A stretch of 64,000 bases of DNA from Methanobrevibacter millerae. Its GTDB lineage: Archaea > Methanobacteriota > Methanobacteria > Methanobacteriales > Methanobacteriaceae. Below the pieces are notes generated by a model that did no database searches, had not been told where the DNA came from, and saw nothing but the letters and a program-made list of their open reading frames with translations. Numbering within the stretch: position 1 is the stretch's first letter; every line of letters starts with the position of its first letter. This document shows, in pieces, positions 62,168 to 64,000 of this stretch. The translations under genes were made by a program, and so were the position numbers. Location: contig NZ_FMXB01000001.1 of NCBI RefSeq assembly GCF_900103415.1, positions 124,001 through 188,000 of the forward strand, given 5' to 3'.

Positions 62168-64000
62168 ATTTCTAAGATAAAAAATGTAATGCTTATTTCT
62201 ATTGTCTGCATTCTGTTCATGTTTTTGGGTTCAGTTTCAGCAGTAGATTTAGACAGTACAATTGATGATGCAAATTTATTAGGCGAAAATAATAAAGTTG
62301 TTTTTTCTTCACAAATTTTAGATGTTTCTAGTGATGATTCTATCTCAGAGACTATTTCTCATGATGATGAAGGATTTTTGCAATCTCAATATATCTCTGA
62401 TGATATTCTGGCTAATGGGACAGTTGCAACGTCATTGGTTGGAAATGATAGCGAATTTTACTTTAATAGTGGAAATTCATTTAAAGTTTCATTGTCTGAT
62501 GTTAACGGTACTCCATTAACAAATCAGAGCGTAATTTTTACAATCAACGGTAATAATTACACTAGAATTACTAATGAAAACGGTACGGCTTCCATTAAGA
62601 TCAATCTGAATTCAGGAAGCTATGACATAGCATCTTATTACGAAGGAACAAGTGTTTACGAACCTTGCAATGCTACAAATATTATTAAAGTGTTATCTAC
62701 GATTTCCGGAGACGATATTGAGAAATATTATAGAAATGCTACTCAATATTACGCTACATTCGTCAACAGTCAGGGCGCCTTGCTGAACAATACCACTGTT
62801 GCTTTCAACATCAACGGCGTTTATTATGAACGGAAGACCAATGAAAACGGAACGGCAAGACTTAACATCAATCTTCATTCAGGGGATTATGTATTGACTG
62901 CAATCAACCCGGTTACCGGTGAAATGCATTCAAATGACGTTACTGTATTGACTACTTTATATGCGGCTGATATTGTAAAGTACTATAAGAACGATACTCA
63001 GTATTATGTTAGTGTCCTGAACGCTACAGGCAATCCATTAATCAACAAAAGCGTAACCTTTAACATTAATGGTGTTTATTATAATCGTACTACTGATTCA
63101 AGTGGTATAGCTAAGATGAATATCAATCTTAATCCGGGAAATTACACTATTACTACAATCAATCCTGTAAATGATGAAATGCATTCCAATAATATTGAGG
63201 TATTGCCTACAATATTCGCAGATGATTTGGATATGATTTATAGGAACGGAAGCAGGTTCAAGGCACATGTTTTGGATGGTAATGGCAACCCATTGGCTAA
63301 AAGCAATGTGACGTTCAATATCAACGGCATTCACTATACCCGTGTCAGTGATGATGAGGGTAATGCATACTTAAACATTAATCTTGACGTCGGTCAGTAT
63401 GTCATAACCGCTACAAACGATAAGGGACTCTCCGTTTCCAATGTAATCAACATCAGTAAATGTAATTCAACTATCTCAGGCAGCAACGCCCATATAATTT
63501 ATGGCGTTGACAGGGATTACACGGTTACATTAATGGGATTAAACAATAAGTCAGTCCGTTCAGCTACAGTATATTTCTCATATGCTGGAAGAAACGTGAC
63601 CGCACTCACCAATGAAAACGGTGAAGCAACCATTACGATTTCCAACATTTCAATCGGTACATATTCTGTTGAATACGGATTCCTTGGAGACATTAATTAT
63701 TATCCATGCAAATCCAACAGCACTTTTGTTGTGGCAAATTCAACCGTGATATTGTCCGCTGAAGACCTGGACATGGTTTATAAGGACGGATCCAGCTTCA
63801 ACGTTACATTAACCGATTTGGATTCAAATCCATTAGCCAACGAAACCATAACTTTCAATCTTAATGGTGTTGACTATAACCGTACGACCGATGCGAACGG
63901 AACCGCCAGAATCAAAATCAACCTGTTCCCTAACTCTTACAAAATTACCTACACCCATGGTGAAGTTGATGCGGAAGACTATTATCAATCTTCCAATATC
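62168..64000 (+). CDS. Second adhesin-like protein, partial, probable ATT start
   Basis: Open from 62168 past the window end, at least 611 codons. GAGGTGG (62157-62163) is four bases before ATT 62168, giving SKIKN then VMLISIVCILFMFLGSVSA, a classic signal peptide. The first ATG in frame (62189) lacks the positive charge and lies 25 bases from the ribosome site. After a ~90-residue Ser/Asp-rich stretch there are at least six Ig-like units of ~80 residues with FNINGVYY and LNINL motifs. It shares these repeats with the 45482 product. The surface role is inferred. Confidence 0.82.
   Translation, partial: MSKIKNVMLISIVCILFMFLGSVSAVDLDSTIDDANLLGENNKVVFSSQILDVSSDDSISETISHDDEGFLQSQYISDDILANGTVATSLVGNDSEFYFNSGNSFKVSLSDVNGTPLTNQSVIFTINGNNYTRITNENGTASIKINLNSGSYDIASYYEGTSVYEPCNATNIIKVLSTISGDDIEKYYRNATQYYATFVNSQGALLNNTTVAFNINGVYYERKTNENGTARLNINLHSGDYVLTAINPVTGEMHSNDVTVLTTLYAADIVKYYKNDTQYYVSVLNATGNPLINKSVTFNINGVYYNRTTDSSGIAKMNINLNPGNYTITTINPVNDEMHSNNIEVLPTIFADDLDMIYRNGSRFKAHVLDGNGNPLAKSNVTFNINGIHYTRVSDDEGNAYLNINLDVGQYVITATNDKGLSVSNVINISKCNSTISGSNAHIIYGVDRDYTVTLMGLNNKSVRSATVYFSYAGRNVTALTNENGEATITISNISIGTYSVEYGFLGDINYYPCKSNSTFVVANSTVILSAEDLDMVYKDGSSFNVTLTDLDSNPLANETITFNLNGVDYNRTTDANGTARIKINLFPNSYKITYTHGEVDAEDYYQSSNI

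Noticed and set aside
62322-62519. 65-codon frame on the plus strand
   Set aside because: It is a shadow of the second adhesin frame, which continues to the window end and has repeat structure.

Overview
The window is AT-rich archaeal DNA from a methanogen, most likely a Methanobrevibacter-type member of the Methanobacteriales. Supporting genes are six methanogenesis-marker genes (MMP2, 3, 5, 6, 15, 17), heterodisulfide reductase HdrC/HdrB, a thermosome subunit, methanopterin synthesis (RFAP synthase), 2-phosphoglycerate kinase for cyclic 2,3-diphosphoglycerate, an archaeal GHMP-type shikimate kinase, Dph5, Trm5, Nob1, S17e, and two large secreted adhesin-like proteins of the kind common in gut and rumen Methanobrevibacter. 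Promoters show archaeal TATA boxes (TTTATATA-like) and ribosome sites are GGTGAT or GGAGG types.

Layout. 1-5.6 kb: Hel308-like helicase, small thioredoxin, then cbiD, a GT4 glycosyltransferase and aroK. 5.6-10.4 kb: chorismate mutase with S17e, then the aspartate-family operon lysC-dapA-dapB-asd. 10.6-12.8 kb: a 31-residue-repeat coiled-coil protein and two small orphan genes, one secreted. 13-17 kb: thermosome, cbiZ, PRC-barrel, pyrE, moaB. 17.1-19.05 kb: three minus-strand winged-helix regulators. Between them and nob1 lies a 17-copy, perfectly in-register 11-bp tandem array. 19.3-28.5 kb: nob1, DUF2117, MMP2, a UbiB/AarF kinase-like protein, and the MCR-activation cluster MMP3-6-5-15-17. 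28.5-30.7 kb: nifB-like radical SAM and an MFS transporter.

30.7-35.4 kb is a rearranged accessory locus: a phosphopantetheinyl transferase, an RsbW-RsbU fusion, an RsbV-like STAS protein, the first ~90 codons of an NRPS condensation domain, an IS4-family element with a frameshifted transposase, and the 3' end of a second RsbW-like gene. It reads as the debris of a non-ribosomal peptide locus with its partner-switching regulators. 35.4-44.8 kb returns to core genes: flavin reductase, exonuclease VII, RFAP synthase, a Cas4-like nuclease, mtnA, a KamA-family aminomutase whose substrate residues match glutamate 2,3-aminomutase, trm5 and dph5.

44.8-45.4 kb is non-coding and holds two diverged tandem copies of a structured element with TATA boxes on the minus strand, covarying stems and a conserved UCUCC loop; I regard these as candidate new small RNAs. 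They precede a 1,247-residue adhesin-like gene. 49.7-52.1 kb has small and orphan genes. 52.2-54.3 kb is hdrC (with an unusual ~186-residue acidic N-terminal extension) and hdrB. 54.4-57.4 kb holds DUF proteins, a phosphoesterase, 2-phosphoglycerate kinase and a CBS protein. SRP 7S RNA and tRNA-Ser(GCT) follow, then a CDF transporter, an aminotransferase and a radical SAM protein. The window ends inside a second adhesin-like gene that appears to start with ATT.

The strongest candidates for something undescribed are the 11-bp array (19089-19275), the paired structured RNAs (44781-45310), the hdrC extension, and repeated ATT start codons behind good ribosome sites. All functional assignments rest on motif recognition by eye; no database search was run.
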